Source: Cryptomeria japonica
Taxonomy: Eukaryota; Streptophyta; Pinopsida; Cupressales; Cupressaceae
DNA: 64,000 nt
NCBI RefSeq assembly: GCF_030272615.1
Contig: NC_081412.1
Span: 22,414,432 to 22,478,431 of the forward strand
Direction of reading: 5' to 3'
A program made the translations under genes and the position numbers. Positions 20,785 to 33,718 of this stretch are shown piece after piece (position 1 is the stretch's first letter; the number at the start of each line of letters is the position of its first letter). The notes below the pieces were generated by a model. It was given only the letters and a program-made list of their open reading frames with translations, searched no databases and was not told the DNA's origin.

Positions 20785-22351
20785 CTAGAAGTGGCTCGAC
20801 AGTATATCAAGTATCTCACCTTTAGGCGCCTTAGAGAGGTTTTCACCTTTAGGTACATTCTTTATTTTCTCTTTTTTAGAGTCTGACACCACCACAATAT
20901 GGTTTTCGCCATCAGATCTTTTATTCTTATTTTTATTGTTTTTGCGACTAAGATACTTGATATCCGCTTCAGTCATGTTTTCATTATGTTCACTAGTGGA
21001 AGAGTACATGGGTTCAACTGCATTGAGATAGTAGGCTAGTGTATAGTCATTGGCAAAAGTAGGCACGTTCAAGGGTTGGTTATAAAGAGTATTATCAATC
21101 AACTCCGGATGTATTAAGGATAAGGTTGGAATAGGCTCAAGGGAGTTCACGGTACTATCATCATTATTTCGGACCGACCAGTCGAGTTCCAAAATACTAC
21201 CTTGCGTATGTATCTCGAGACCAGGAAGAGTTACGACATGATTATCGTCATTCATGTTAGTATTTATTGGACCTAACTCAACCGACCTACTTCTAGCATC
21301 ATCACCTACTTCAGATTGGACTATAGACTATGGTATAACAGTAGATAGTATCTCATCATTCATGACAGAGTAGTCATAATGTGTTGTTGAATAGTTGTTG
21401 TCATAGATAGAGCTCCTGTCTGAGTCATCAGAGTCATAGGATGGAGTTGTTGACTCATCCTCAAGTGGTTTAGTGAAGGCATATATAGTATCAACACCCA
21501 CATCCTTGATGCTACAAGTTCCTTCGTGATTTGGTTCATTGATTTCTTTCATTTGACACACTTATGGACATGACTTGGATGGTTATGTTAATCTTTGTCG
21601 TCTGTTCCATTCAGCTTCTTCTGGACTGATAACTAGTTCGTTTGTTGTAGCTTCTAGTTCTTCTTGTGTGATTTCATACTTGATTTGTCCTATCTCGTTA
21701 GGAGGGTTGGTAGGTGAAGGAATTGCTTGTGTCCTTTCTTTCTTTAGTTGTCGTTCATAGTCTTCTTGTCTTTTTAATTTGATTTCTTCTATTTCCTTTT
21801 TCATTCTTAGGCATATCAGCTCTTGTGCATCATCTACAGTATCCCTGGGTTCTTCAAGAATTTTTGTAGTAGATGTATCTGAGATGTGATCTGGACCCCA
21901 TTCATACTCATTTGAATTAGTTTCTGAGTCATCTACTTGTTGTCTATCAGTATATGTGACTGGGATGTTTAGCGGTGCAAACAATTCTCTGATCATGTAT
22001 ACCTCATCTCTCATATCCTCTGGGACTTCTACTTCCTGTGGTATGATAGCTGATAGGACTAGAACTTGATTTCCATCTTTTTCCTTTCTTTGGGTAGGCA
22101 ATTCTTGTTGTTCAGCGTCACACTCTTCCTGAGTTTGGTGAGTACTAATCTCTTGTATTGTTAAGGTATACCTTTTTCTTCCACTTACGTTGACGGTGAG
22201 GTGTGTGCTTCTGATCTAATTGCTTGTTTGGTTCATATCCCAATCCAGCTTTATCATTGACAGACTTAGTTTGTAACTGAATGGGTTCAACAATACCTTG
22301 TTGACACTTGCCTAGAGGACCAGCACTTGAGTATCCTATGCGTTGAAGCAT
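20785..22351 (-). pseudogene. Tat element protease-RT linker with G-patch-like motif (broken)
   Basis: A poorly conserved hydrophilic linker lies between protease and reverse transcriptase. Near its start (about 22300-22345) is MLQRIGYSSAGPLGKCQQG followed by IVEPIQ, a G-patch-like motif common at this point in Tat elements. The rest is acidic and Ser/Thr-rich with no domain I recognise. Several stops and frameshifts break it. Confidence 0.7.
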
Positions 22352-22555
22352 CTTATAGCCTGGACAATATTGTGTCAGAGAAATCGCACAATGTCGTACT
22401 TCTTTATCTGCACTATCTTCTTTGAAAAGTGATTTAAGGACATCATCCCCTTCTATTTCACCTGCAAGAGAAGTAGAGAACTATATAAAGGTGCCATCAT
22501 AAATGACTTTTGGAGTTGAATTTTGTGGCCTCATACCCTCTGATGGTTTTCCCAA

Positions 22556-23374
22556 CTACCTTGGTGATGGAGGAAGTGACATCAGTGAGAGTATAGGTTC
22601 TATCTTGTAGCCATCCATGCCGGTGTTTGTGATTTTCAGTTTCTTTTCCAAATCTTTTAGCAGAGATTTTGAATTTTTAGCTACAGAAGCTGCTCTATTA
22701 TTAGTAACAAAAGTATCAACACCTTGCGTTAATGCATTGCAGGTATAGCTTGTATCGGCAGGAATACTAACTTCTACTCCATTATAAGGAAACTTCAGGC
22801 ATTGATGGTACGTAGATGGTACTGCTTTCATTTCATGAATCCATGGCCTACCTAGTAAGATGTTGTATGAAAGATGAAGGTCCAAGACTTGAAAAATGAC
22901 ATCTCTCTCTACAGGTCCTACTCTGATTGATAATGATACCATTCCCTTAGAAATTCTTTCTTCTTCATCATAAGCCTTGATTGTTATCTTCTTTGTTGGC
23001 TCAATAACGTTTTTAGAGATTCCCAACTATGTTAATAGACTGTAAGTACAAATATTCAACCCAGTGCCTCCATCTATCAAAACATGTTTAACACGGTATT
23101 TATGGATCATGGCTTCAATGTGTAATGGTTGGTTATGTGGATGACTCAGTGAGTTATCATCTTCTTCAGAGAATGTGAGGTAATGAGGGGAGGTCAGATG
23201 ACCTACCCTAGATTGAAACCAATCTACGTCTAAATCTTTAGGAACACTGGTGGTAAGTAGGGCCTTGTCCAGGACCTCTTTATGAGCAGAAGAGATCTTA
23301 AGCAGCTCTAGAATGGAGATTTGAGCATTGGTTCTCTTCAATTGTTCAACAATACTATAACTAAGAGAAGACAA
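22556..23374 (-). pseudogene. Tat element aspartic protease (broken)
   Basis: The catalytic region is VKHVLIDGGTGLNICTYSLL (about 23030-23105), where Tat proteases usually have DGG. After a frame change it continues with VFQ-type strands and LHLSYNILLGRPWIHEM, the C-terminal protease block (about 22840-22890). It would cleave the Gag-Pol polyprotein. Confidence 0.82.
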
Positions 23375-23756
23375 TGAAACTGGTTACCTTGATTTGGGCA
23401 TGATTGTGTCTGTTTGTTTATTTGGCAGTTTTGATGTTGTTTGATCAGAAATGGCGGAACTAGCTCCTAGGAGAAATCTTCCTTTGAGCGTGAGTCATGG
23501 CATTAGTAGTCTGTGCTTGACTTTGGTGATCTTCGACTATGATCACGTTGCAATATGCGGGATGCACAGATTCAATCATGTTGATCACATTATCATGATT
23601 AGTGTAAGTATAATTGACTCTAGCTCCTCCCTTGGATTTTGAGGATTCTCCTTGTTTATAATTGGGTAAGTGATCTTTAAAAGCCTTATGATCAGCATTA
23701 GTTGTGTGACTTCCAACAATGATCTTGCCTGCATCAATGAGGTCTTCGATTTCATG

Positions 23757-25114
23757 TCAAAGTTTCATGCAGTTGTTTATGTTATGTCCCCTGTTCCAAT
23801 GATAGTCACAGTATTCATTTTCTCTCCACCATCTAGATCTAATTTCTGGGTCATATGGTCTGGAATTGTCTAGCAATGTTATCAGATTATTTGCCAATAA
23901 AGTTTTAAAAGTCGACTCATATGATTCATCTAGAGGAGTAAACTCACGCTTAGGCTTTGAGACCCAAGGTTTGTCTTTAAACCACTCTCTTGTTTTCTTT
24001 GGAGGATTTTCCGTTATAGTTTCAGTTGCCTTGAGTGCTTGTGTGCCACTGGTCAAGTTAAATATTATGGATTTTGTTTTTGCTTGGACAGTATCTACCA
24101 CTCCATCATTAACGACGTTCTTGTTGCTATCTTTGCCATATTTCCAGTATTCACTCTTTTCTTTAGAGCTAGAACCTTGCAATGTTTCTTTCCAAAGTGA
24201 TATATCTCCCTTTTTTATAAGCATCTGAGGGCGTTATCTACCATTTTATTGAATGAAGGGTGTACTTGCATCTAGACACTGTACTTCAATTCAGGGATTA
24301 AGTTGTTGACAAAGATATCCATTTTCTTAAGAACTGGGATAGTCTGTGAATATCTAGAGAACATCTTTCTCCATCGTTGGAGGAAAGTGAGAAAGGGTTC
24401 TCCTATCTTTTGTCTGGTATTGCAAAGCTCTATCATAGTGACTAGGTGACGAATGTTGTATGAGTATTGCTGTAAAAATAGTTGGATTAGTTCTTCAAAT
24501 GTTTTTATCCCTTTGGGTAGGCTTGTGAACCATTCCATTGCTTGACCCCCTAAACTCCTTGGGAAAAGGCGCATGAGGTATGTTTGATCATGCATAAACT
24601 CCATACAAGCAGCACAAAACTCTCTGACATGATCTTGAGGATCTGATGTACCATCATACTTGTCAAATTTTGGTATCTCAACTCATGAAGAAAATGGAGA
24701 CATGTAAAGATTTTTGTCAAATGGGAATGGGCATATTGTGTCCAGAGAATATTGTTTTGGTGCTTTGTCTTTGTTTTCTATTTTTGTGACCGCAGTTTGT
24801 AATGCTTGCATTTGCTTGTTTATTTTTCCCCACGGTGTCTCTTCCTCTTTAGCAACGAGGGCCTCCACATTATAGCCAGTAGGGAGTCTGGCACCTTGTT
24901 TTGCTAATTCCAGGAAATAGTCTTCTTTTTCCCTAGCCATGATGACCTTCATCATTTTTCGGAATTCTTTATTATTCTGGCATCTATGTACTTCATCTTC
25001 AGGAGGTTCAGGAAGCTCAGATTCAGTTAATGAATCACTGTCAGTGGCATGATTGCTGAAATCTTCGTGAGTGTTTCGTTTACTAGCTTCTCTTTCTTGT
25101 CTTTCCCCAAACAT
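23757..25114 (-). pseudogene. Tat element gag (broken)
   Basis: It starts at the ATG ending at 25114 with a charged N-terminal part. The Retrotrans_gag core follows in 24604-24272 (MRLFPRSLGGQAMEWFTSLP and LCNTRQKIGEPFLTFLQRW). The distal part, 24224-23757, ends with YCDYHWNRGHNINNCMKL, a C/H cluster at the position of the Tat Gag zinc-binding segment. In-frame stops near 24680 and 24270 break the frame. Confidence 0.85.
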
Positions 25115-27931
25115 GGTGGGAGATAGGGGCTAACCAAAGATTGGTATGTCGTAAATTGGTATCTGTGATGAGGATGGTTTATTGTAAAAGGGGTCTTCCA
25201 CAAAGAATGAATTGTCTTTGATCAAAAAGAGTGTCTCTTTTGCTTTATCTGTTTTGTTGCAAGAGCTTTTGGTTTGGACAGGCATTTCTAACTGACAGGA
25301 CCAAGAGCAGGATGTGTTGCAGAAGTCAAGATCAAATTATAGCTAGTAGTTCATTTAACGTAGTAATTAAGAGAAGTAACTTAAGATCTCGTCTGGTTTC
25401 AGGAATGATCTATCCTGTGTAAGACGTTATCCAAGTTGACTTAGGTTTGATAAAATGTTTGTTTGAACTAGCTGAAAAATGATCGACAAAATCATGCAAC
25501 GCAACTGCAGAGGTACACTATCAAGGTTGTTTATGCTTATGAGGATGATAACCAGTTTTAGGCTCGCTATAGACTACTTTGGATAGGTTTAATTGTTCTG
25601 GACTGGCAAAATCAGAGACTCATACGACATAATTTTTGAGACCGTATGACAGTTCAACAAGTTCAGCATGACAACAATTCTATTTTGTACGAGTTGTTGC
25701 CTAGTACCGTACGACAAATGGGCAGGTCCCAGACAACAAATGATTTTGTTCAGTTCTATCTCGTACGACACAGGATTTAGCTTCAGACAACAGACTGTTT
25801 GGTTTCGTACAACACAAGATTGGACATAGGATGACAATTTAGTATACTCGTACGACACATGATTTGGTATAGGACGACAATTCAGAAGACTCATACGATT
25901 GTTCACAGAGTAGAGACTAAAATTCTGAGTTTTTTTTTCAATGACTGAGCATGATAACTGAGTACAACCAATTTCTGAGATGGACTGATTTTTGACAGGG
26001 ATAGGCTAGTTTTAACACAGACAAAGTTTATCACTGAGTTGTTTGATCTGTTTGATTTATTTTCTACAGTTTCAGTATTTCATTTTTTTAGTTTCAGGGA
26101 TGAAAACACGGAAAACACACAAGATATATAATAATTCAAGCACAACTAACTAACCCTATGGAAGCTGGCTTAGAGAAGAAAACCTTTGCTTGCTGACTTA
26201 GGTACACACCCAATAGCTAATCATGTTGGTGTAAATAATTATTCATCATGGATATTATTACACTTAAGTTTACTTAGGATAATGCATTTCATAGTAGTTT
26301 GGATATGAGACACTTGGGTGTTTGTGCCTCATTGGGATAGTGTGTGTAGGAGAAATTCCACCTCTTATGGTGTTGATCTTGTTATTACACTATCATATCC
26401 ACTTATTGTGGAGTGATAATTCCACCTTCGGTGGGTGATCCACCTCATGTGGAATATTATATTATTTCTCCTACCTACCCACACCTATTTCCTACCTACC
26501 CTTGTTTCTCATTGAGCCACTTGTCATATTTGTGTGCTCATACATCCATATGGCCTTGCCTATATAAGCAGGCCTCTATTCATTGTATTGGTTAATCCAG
26601 TTGATCATTTTTATATTGATGAGAATACAGTTTGTTCTTGTCATTCTATTGTCTCTTTTATGCTTTTCATTGTGCCCTTGATCTTGGCAAAATCCAACAA
26701 ATCAGAATATGATCGCTAAGTCTCACGCAATGGATTCTCAACGTTGTATTAGCCGACTCCAAATGCTAATGGGGGCATGATATGGTAAGTGTCTTGGGAG
26801 AGTTACTATCTCTCTTGCACAAAGATTATCAACCTTTCGTAGGTGAATCGGGTAACTTCTATTTTATAGTTCTTAATCAGGAATTCCGTTTGAAATTACC
26901 CTTTGAAGTCATGCAAGCATGATTGAGGCCTATAGCCCGACAAGGTACCGAAACAATTTGTAGTCATGTAAACGTGATTGAGACCGTGAGGCCCTACAAA
27001 ATGCCCGATATGAGAGATCTCAAAGAGAAAACTCAAATAATCCCATCCTCTGAGACTTTAATCATCAGAGACCTATTTTTTATAGTGAGTTGGAATGCTC
27101 AAGTCCAGCTGTACTCACTTGGGTCGTTCTCACAGGGTGATTACTTTTTCCCACTGTGATAGGCCCGCTAAAGGTACACAAATCTCAAAACTTAGAAAAA
27201 AACTTCAAAGGTCTAGATTTCTGATTGTCTATAAAAGACAAGAGCATACTACCTCTTAGATTTTTCGGAAAACACGAAAGATAGATTTGTTCATTAACTA
27301 AATAGCAAGTTAGGTGCCTAAAAAAAATGAATTTAAAGAATACACGATATTTGGTCGATTTTTCTCTTTAGGAAACTTGCAAAAACAACGCATCAGTAGT
27401 CATGTTGTTTTTATTCTTTGACAGGCATATGTTTGATTTGATAGATTCTTTGACAAGCGTCCTGCAAGAAACTAGTTAGGCTGTGAAAATATCATGCAAA
27501 CAGAAGACAATCCAGGTTTAGCATTAACATCATCAAAGTTTAAGCAAAAAATCTTGAAAAGTAATATGTTTTTAATCTATCATAAAATAGAATCGTACGA
27601 CAATCCTTACAAAACATAACGACAGAATTCTTTTATCGTACGAGTTAGAAACCAGCATAGAACGACAAAAGGATAACATAAGCAGTATGTCATACGAGTC
27701 AGGAATCAACATAGAACAACAAACTATAAGAAAATCAGTATCTTGTACGAGTCCATATTTTGATTCATACGACAATTTAAAGGATATGATCTTGTTTCAT
27801 ACAATAAACTGCAGGTGTCAATATAACGTCATACAATACAATAAAACTGCTTGTATGATATTTCGTAGAGGCTGTACAGACAAAACCTGCAGGATAAAAA
27901 AATGATTTTGAGGCCGAAAAAGTAGTTTTTT
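25115..27931 (-). other. Tat element leader, non-coding, with two TCGTACGA-motif clusters
   Basis: This is 2.8 kb between primer-binding site and gag. The clusters at 25617-25900 and 27592-27850 hold about ten and eight copies of a loose motif around (T/A)CGTACGAC or its complement, spaced 25-45 bases. A solo LTR lies at 26224-26699. Ogre-type relatives have an extra ORF here; I find no supported one. Confidence 0.65.
26224..26699 (+). repeat. Solo LTR of 476 bp with perfect AATCA target duplication
   Basis: It starts TGTTGGTGTAAATAATT and ends AAATCCAACA, so it is bounded by TGTTGG/CCAACA inverted ends. AATCA flanks both sides (26219-26223, 26700-26704). A TATA-like CTATATAAGCAGG lies near 26561-26573. 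There is no internal region. It differs from all other LTRs in the window. Confidence 0.88.
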
Positions 27932-27949
27932 GCCCCACGATGGGCGCCA
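27932..27949 (-). other. Tat element primer-binding site, tRNA-Lys type
   Basis: On the minus strand TGGCGCCCATCGTGGGGC lies four bases after the 5' LTR. From memory, the 3' end of plant nuclear tRNA-Lys is complementary at 17 of 18 positions. The tRNA would prime minus-strand DNA synthesis. Confidence 0.75.
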
Positions 27950-27953
27950 GAAA

Positions 27954-28999
27954 TGTGTGTGTGAAAAGTGGACCTATATCTATAAGCACAACACGTCAAT
28001 CAAGTCATTACATGCATGGTTAATCAGATATAATCAATGAATAATAAACAATAACAAATCGACCCATTGTCTTCTAAAAGATGCGAGTATATGATTGCTC
28101 TCAGATTATTTAGCAATACTAGTGACTAGACAACATCAAGACAAAGGATTCTATCTATATGAACATGATGAATGCTAGATGAATACAATATTGATCTAAC
28201 AAGATTTTTACAATATTAAGCTAAATGATTTAATCAATGTGAAATAATTAATATGCAATATATCAATGAATCCTAGAGCAAAAAAAGTATAATAACAATA
28301 TATTCTCCAGCGTTTTTTGAATGAGAGATGAGCTTGAATTTATAGAAAATTCAGAAAGAAACCAACGACTAAGATCAAATGATGATGAGCGGTCAAGATT
28401 TTCCAAGAGGAAGCACAATCTAGGTAAATTGATGCGATTGGATGCTTTTATCAGTTTTAAAGGAAATTGAACTAAAAATAAGATTAAAATCAGAAGAAAA
28501 AAAATTGATTTATTCTCTATTTCATTCAATTTTGAGATTTAATTGTTTTAATTGATTTCTTTGAGATTATTTATCAATTTTTAATTTGTTTTTCAAGATT
28601 GTTTCCAATTGATTTCTTTTCTCAGTTAATTCCTTTCTTGGTCAATTAATTCTTTTTTTTAATTTATTTCCATTTTTGAAGATTTGTGCTTAATTGATTT
28701 ATTTAAATTAATTCCTCTTTTTGATGACTTTAATGGTAAATTGATTTATTTAATTAAATATGCTAGGATGTTCAACTAAAATAAATAAGATAATTGGTTT
28801 AAAATGATTTACTTTGAATGATTTAATTAATTAAATAAATATTTAATTAATATTGAGTGATTGATTTTGCCATGTGACATTGATGATTAAAGAATTAATT
28901 GTGTGCTCAAGATTGATTTAATTGCCTTTGGTTAGGACCTTGGTGATGTTGTCGAGATTAGGGGCTCATGGTTTAGATGACCATTTTTAGGGTATTACA
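27954..28999 (-). repeat. 5' LTR of the Tat element (right copy)
   Basis: It is 1046 bp and matches 11192-12232. On the minus strand it starts TGTAATACCCT and ends CACACACA, so it has the usual TG...CA ends. Confidence 0.9.
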
Positions 29000-29942
29000 T
29001 ATGCCATGTCTTTCTCATCAATCAAAGCATAACCATCTGGCTGCTCAATGTATACTTCTTCTTTCAGTATCCCATTCAAAAATGTTGACTTAACATCCAT
29101 CTGGTATACCTTGAATTTATTATGTGTTGCAAATAAAAATAAAGTTCTAACACCTTCCAGTCTTGCCACTGGTGCAAAAGTCTAGCCATAATCTTCTCCT
29201 TCCTCCTGTGCATAACCTCTGCAAACCAACCTAGCTTTGTTACAAACTAAAACACCATATTCATTCAACTTGTTCCCGGATACCCACTTAGTACCTATCA
29301 CATTTTTATTTACCGGTCAGGGTACTAGGGTCCATGTGTCATTCTTCTCAATTTGATCTAGTTCCTCCTCCATAGCTTTAACCCAATGATCGTCACCAAA
29401 TGCTTCCTTAGCAGTTCTTGGTTCAATAGTGGAGATCATGCAAGAATTCTCTCTAATTCTTCTTCTAGTTAGTACTCCAACATCTTTATCACCAATAATC
29501 TTCTCTAGATTATGATTCAATCTAACATATCTTGGAATAAGATGATCATTATCTTCAGGTTCATCTTCTTCATTATCATCATCTTCTTTTGAATTTATCT
29601 ATTTCGGTTGAATTGGTACATCAATACTTGCTTTACCGATTTCAAATTTCACAGTTTTTAGTTCCAAAAATAAAATGCAAGGATCTTCATCCTTTTTCTC
29701 CAAACTGGTTTCCTCTGAGACTTCAGGATATTCATCCACTCGAACATCAACACTCTCAATAAATCTCTATGTCCGGTTGTTAAAACACTTGTAGGCCTTA
29801 CTCTTAGTGGAATAACTAAGAAATATACCTTCATCACTTTTAGCCTCAAATTTTCTAACATAATCACCTCTCTTAATAAAACATTTGCTTCAAAATATCT
29901 TGAAATAACTAACATCGGGTGATCTTCCATACTAGTATTCAT
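29000..29942 (-). pseudogene. Element A: integrase C-terminal part, linker and start of reverse transcriptase
   Basis: The minus strand encodes FLVIPLRVRPTSVL-type integrase tail sequence (shifted in frame), an acidic linker, then TKWV-type and KAMEEELDQIEKNDTWTLVP sequence at the start of the reverse transcriptase. ARLEGVRTLFLFATHNKF and YQMDVKSTFLNG follow, ending at DEKDMAY where the Tat element interrupts. Stops near 29170 and 29580 and frame changes make it a pseudogene. Confidence 0.82.
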
Positions 29943-30678
29943 AAGGAGTCTTGTTCTTACCTCTTTTTACCAGAATCTGGTTCATAGTGTATACAACTGT
30001 GTTGATAGCTTCTCTCCAAAAAGTCTTCACTACACCTCCTTGTATCAACATCGTCCTAGAAGCTTCAACAATTGACTGATTGTTTCTCTCTGCGATACCA
30101 TTCTGTTGTGGTGTCCTCGGTGCAAAAAGTTGTCGTTTGATACCATTTTCTTCACAATATCTAGTGAATTCCTCAGAAGTAAATTCACCACCTTGATTTG
30201 TCCTCAAATACTTAATCTTCTTACCACTCTCCTTCTCAGCTAAGGCCCTGAATGCCTTGAACTTACTAAAAGCTTCGGTCTTATCCTTCAACAATGTGAC
30301 CCATATCATCCTTGACCAATCATCAGTGAAGATCATAAAATATTTGTCACCTTGAATACTTTTTGTCCTTATTGGTCCACAAAGATCTGTATGAACCAAA
30401 TCTAACAGTTGTTCCACTAAAAAGGATTTGCTCTTGAAAGTTGAGGATGTCATCTTTCCCAATTGACATTCCTTACATAGAGTATTATTCGGTTTGTCCA
30501 ACTGAGGCAAACCTCTCACTATCTTGGACTTACTCACTTTAACAATGTTATCAAAGTTTATATGACAAAATCTCTTATGCCAAATCCAACTATCATCTAT
30601 CTTTGCAATTAAATAGTTGCCAACTTTAGGATTAAGGTGAAACAAGTTACGTTTAGTTTTCTTCCTGGTTGCAATCAT
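29932..30678 (-). pseudogene. Element A: pre-integrase zinc domain and integrase core
   Basis: The stretch is open for 248 codons. It holds the pre-integrase zinc domain (WHKRFCHINFDN with CKECQLGK) and the catalytic core: DLVHTDLCGPI, IFTDDWSRMIWV, YLRTNQGGEFTSEEF and FAPRTPQQNGIAERNNQ. These carry Asp, Asp and Glu, though the usual TDNGGEF reads TNQGGEF here. Confidence 0.88.
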
Positions 30679-30785
30679 TCACCTTTGCTCCCATAGATTT
30701 TGCACATACCATTCTTAAACTCCAATGGGTATCCTTTGTCATTGAGTTGTGCCACACTCAAAATATTGTGCTTTAAACCTTCAAC

Positions 30786-32009
30786 CTAGTAGATATCATT
30801 TGCACTACACTTTCCATTAAGAGAAATACTTTCCTTACCTTTAACCATGCAGGGTGAGTCATTACCAAATCTTACAACTTCGCCATCAAATTCCTTCAAA
30901 GAAAGAAATTTTCTTTGATCACTAGTCATGTGATGTGAACAACCACTATCAATGATCCAATCATCAGAGTTATCCATTTGAGATACCAATTCCTTCTGAT
31001 AAGATATCTCTTCTGTAATGGCTACAAACACAATATCATCATTAGCATCACCATCAGATTCCTCATCAGTGATACCACCATCAACAACAATAATATAATC
31101 TCTTTTGCCTTTACCCTTATATTTCTTGAATTTCTCTCGTTTGTGCTCATTTTCACCATTAGGACAGTTAGCAACTATGTGTCCAATCTTGTTGCATGCA
31201 AAACATTTCAAAGGTAATTTACCTCTATATTTACCAATACCTCTGGGCAACCGCTTGGCCAACAATGCTTTAAGCTCAGCTAAACTGTCTTCATCATCAA
31301 CTTCTCTGTTGGATCTAGATTCATAACTATGACTGACATCTCTACTTTTCCTCATAGATGGGTTAGAAACAAAATCTCTAAATGCAGACTCCGATTTTTG
31401 TATACTGCCATCATAACCATTTAATTCAAAAGCAGTAAGCTTGCCAATGATGGAGTCAAGGGTTACCTTAATTTTATCAATAGACTTTAGCTCCTGAATG
31501 GATGCAACTCAGATAGCATAGACCGATAGCAGGGTTCTCAGTACCTTACCGATCACTATGGCATCTTCTACTTTACCTCATGTACTCTTAATTTCACCAA
31601 CTATCTCCTTTATCCTTTGACCATACTGCTAGATATTCTCACCTTTAGCCATCTGCATGTCATCAAACTTCCCTCTTAGACTCTCTTCCTTGACAATCTT
31701 AACATGTTCATCATCGCTATAAATCTCTTCAAGTTTTTTCCATACATCATATGCAGTCTCTAGACCATGAACATCTACATACTCTGCATCAGACAAAGAA
31801 GTGATAATAGCCTCTAATGCTTGATTATTTTCTTGTTGCTCTTTCTTCTGATAATCGGTCATAGTCCCACTAGGTGCAACATATTGAGTATTAACATGTT
31901 CCCAGTATTGATTTCCTAGAATCTTGATATAAATTTTCATTTGGTCACTCCATATCCTATATTTCTCTCTATTAAACTCCATACCTTCCTTGTTCATCAT
32001 GATCTGCAA
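30786..32009 (-). pseudogene. Element A: Gag and protease (broken)
   Basis: Gag starts at about 32009 with MNKEGMEFNREKYRIWSDQM and runs to about 31629 with the copia Gag block GLETAYDVWKKLEEIY. After stops, 31355-30786 carries the zinc knuckle CFACNKIGHIVANC and the protease motif WIIDSGCSHHMT. It aligns throughout with element C (48099-49270). Confidence 0.87.
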
Positions 32010-32055
32010 GATCTTTACCTCAAGATGTTAGGCTTATACCTTAGAAGACCTAATA

Positions 32056-32068
32056 CACTCTAATACCA
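32056..32068 (-). other. Primer-binding site of element A
   Basis: The minus strand reads TGGTATTAGAGTG, two bases after the LTR end. It is an initiator Met-tRNA site with two changes from the standard. Confidence 0.75.
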
Positions 32069-32070
32069 AT

Positions 32071-33508
32071 TGATGGTATGATGAAAGAATAAGAATCTGA
32101 TCAAATACTGAGAGGGGGTGGTGAATCAGTAGATAGAAAAACTAATACAAACTTCACCAATCTCAAAATCAATCTCTCAAAGTAAACTTAGAACTATCAA
32201 TACAGTATCACTGTCAAGATAAAAACTCTCAAGATAAATAGGTTGACTATTACAACAAATTAACAGTGTACAACTTCAAACTCGTAAACATCCAAATGCT
32301 TTTACTGCCATAAGTAAAACTTCATTTCATAATGCTTCTAGTTATTATGACTTATCAAAGTGGATTAAGTAGTTAAGCAAATCAACCATAAAAACATAAC
32401 CACAAAAACATTCACCACTTGACACAATATTTTAGTCGTGGGAATCCAAATGGGAAAAACTATGGTCAGATGAGACTCACAAGATAACTATCTAAACTCT
32501 TATGAAGTTTGCCCTGTTAGGAGCCTAGCCTATTAAAGCTTTACAAAATTCTTGTTAAGAACAAATCCTATTAGGGACCAACCGGTTAAGGGATTGACTA
32601 TAATTCCTTGTTAGAAGCAATACCCTATAAGGAGTAGCCTCGACAGAGCATTTCAAAATCCAAGCTAATGAATCCCCTTGTTAGAGGATTTGAATATCAC
32701 CAAGCTTGTTAGAGCTTACCCGATTAGGGGATTTCAATTCTACTATAATTATTAGAAAACAATAGGAGTTTGCTGATTTGTTTGAATAGCACTACACTTT
32801 CTTGTTCAAATCCTTTTCATGCTCCTATCTGCCTTTACTCAAACTGCAGATACATCATCTGGTTAGGCAACCACACACTCAACTTAAACTTTTCCAACTC
32901 TGAAACTAAACAACTCATCAAATTTATAAACAAATCAATTAAGTCGGTAACACAACAAAAACCTAATTCTCTCATAGAGATTACAAACAATTCGGTTCAA
33001 GTATGACCATTGGATTACATAGAAATCTTTGCACATCAATCAAGAAAACCTCACCTTGATCACTGCTTCATCGAACTCAGTAACTCATCACGCGCTATGC
33101 ATTACATGCAATATACTTTCTCATTCCCTAGACAAAAAAGGTTTCATCAATGCGCCAAAATCACTTGAAACTCTCTTCATACAATAATCATACGTGTCAT
33201 AATCATTACCTCTCATCATCAGATCATAAACCAATACAACCAATTCACCAAACTTAATCGGTTAGGGTTTATCAAATCAACAGGTAGGGTTTATTGGTTC
33301 AGTAGAGTTTACTGATTCAACTCTCCAATACATAGCAATACCGGTTCACTTCCACAAATTCTTCCTACCAATTATAGTTTCCTTTCACTAGCTCTTCCTA
33401 CCGGTTACAAAACATCATTAAAACAATATCAACAATATCATTACTGGTTAATTGACATCAATGACAATATAACATATCATTACTACAATCTTCATGCAAA
33501 TGCCAACA
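32071..33508 (-). repeat. 5' LTR of copia element A
   Basis: It is 1438 bp and on the minus strand runs TGTTGGCATTTGC to ACCATCA. It carries the shared LTR block (GTGGGAATCCAAATGGGAAA near 32437) and a G-run near 32113 corresponding to the C-run in N and C. The next five bases outward are TTGGG (33509-33513). Confidence 0.85.
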
Positions 33509-33718
33509 TTGGGATCAAATTTCTCACATCTAAAGCACATACCCAACATAGAGAATAATAAGTATCTATGAAATGGCCAACAAATAAGTCAGTATTGTAG
33601 GGGGCAATTTGTTGTGGAGTCAAATTTCTATCATCCCCCTTTATCCCTGGAGGCCTGAATGAGGCCAACCTCCTTTTGTATAAGCTCTCTCATTTCTTTT
33701 GTAATCTACATCTAACTC

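Larger units (their letters stand above)
11192..28999 (-). mobile_element. Ty3/gypsy Tat-lineage element, 17.8 kb, with antisense plant mobile domain ORF
   Basis: Direct repeats at 11192-12232 and 27954-28999 are its LTRs; on the minus strand they run TGTAATACCC to CACACACA. Five-base flanks CATAC (left) and TATGC (right) are, on the element's strand, GTATG and GCATA, a duplication with two transitions. Using one copy, the element A reading frame joins correctly. From right to left the order is tRNA-Lys-type primer site, long leader, gag, protease, G-patch linker, reverse transcriptase, RNase H, second RNase H, integrase. A long 3' region holds a plus-strand plant mobile domain ORF. The double RNase H and antisense extra ORF are Tat-lineage (Ogre/Retand) traits. 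The length includes a 476 bp nested solo LTR. Confidence 0.9.
10186..33508 (-). mobile_element. Ty1/copia element A (SIRE-like), minus strand, interrupted twice
   Basis: It reads from the 5' LTR (32071-33508) leftward through Gag, protease, integrase, reverse transcriptase and RNase H. The coding region is split near the start of the reverse transcriptase by the Tat element (11192-28999). It is cut off inside RNase H at 10186 by element N. The 3' end and 3' LTR should lie left of the window. The proteins resemble those of element C closely enough to be the same or a sister family. Confidence 0.85.
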
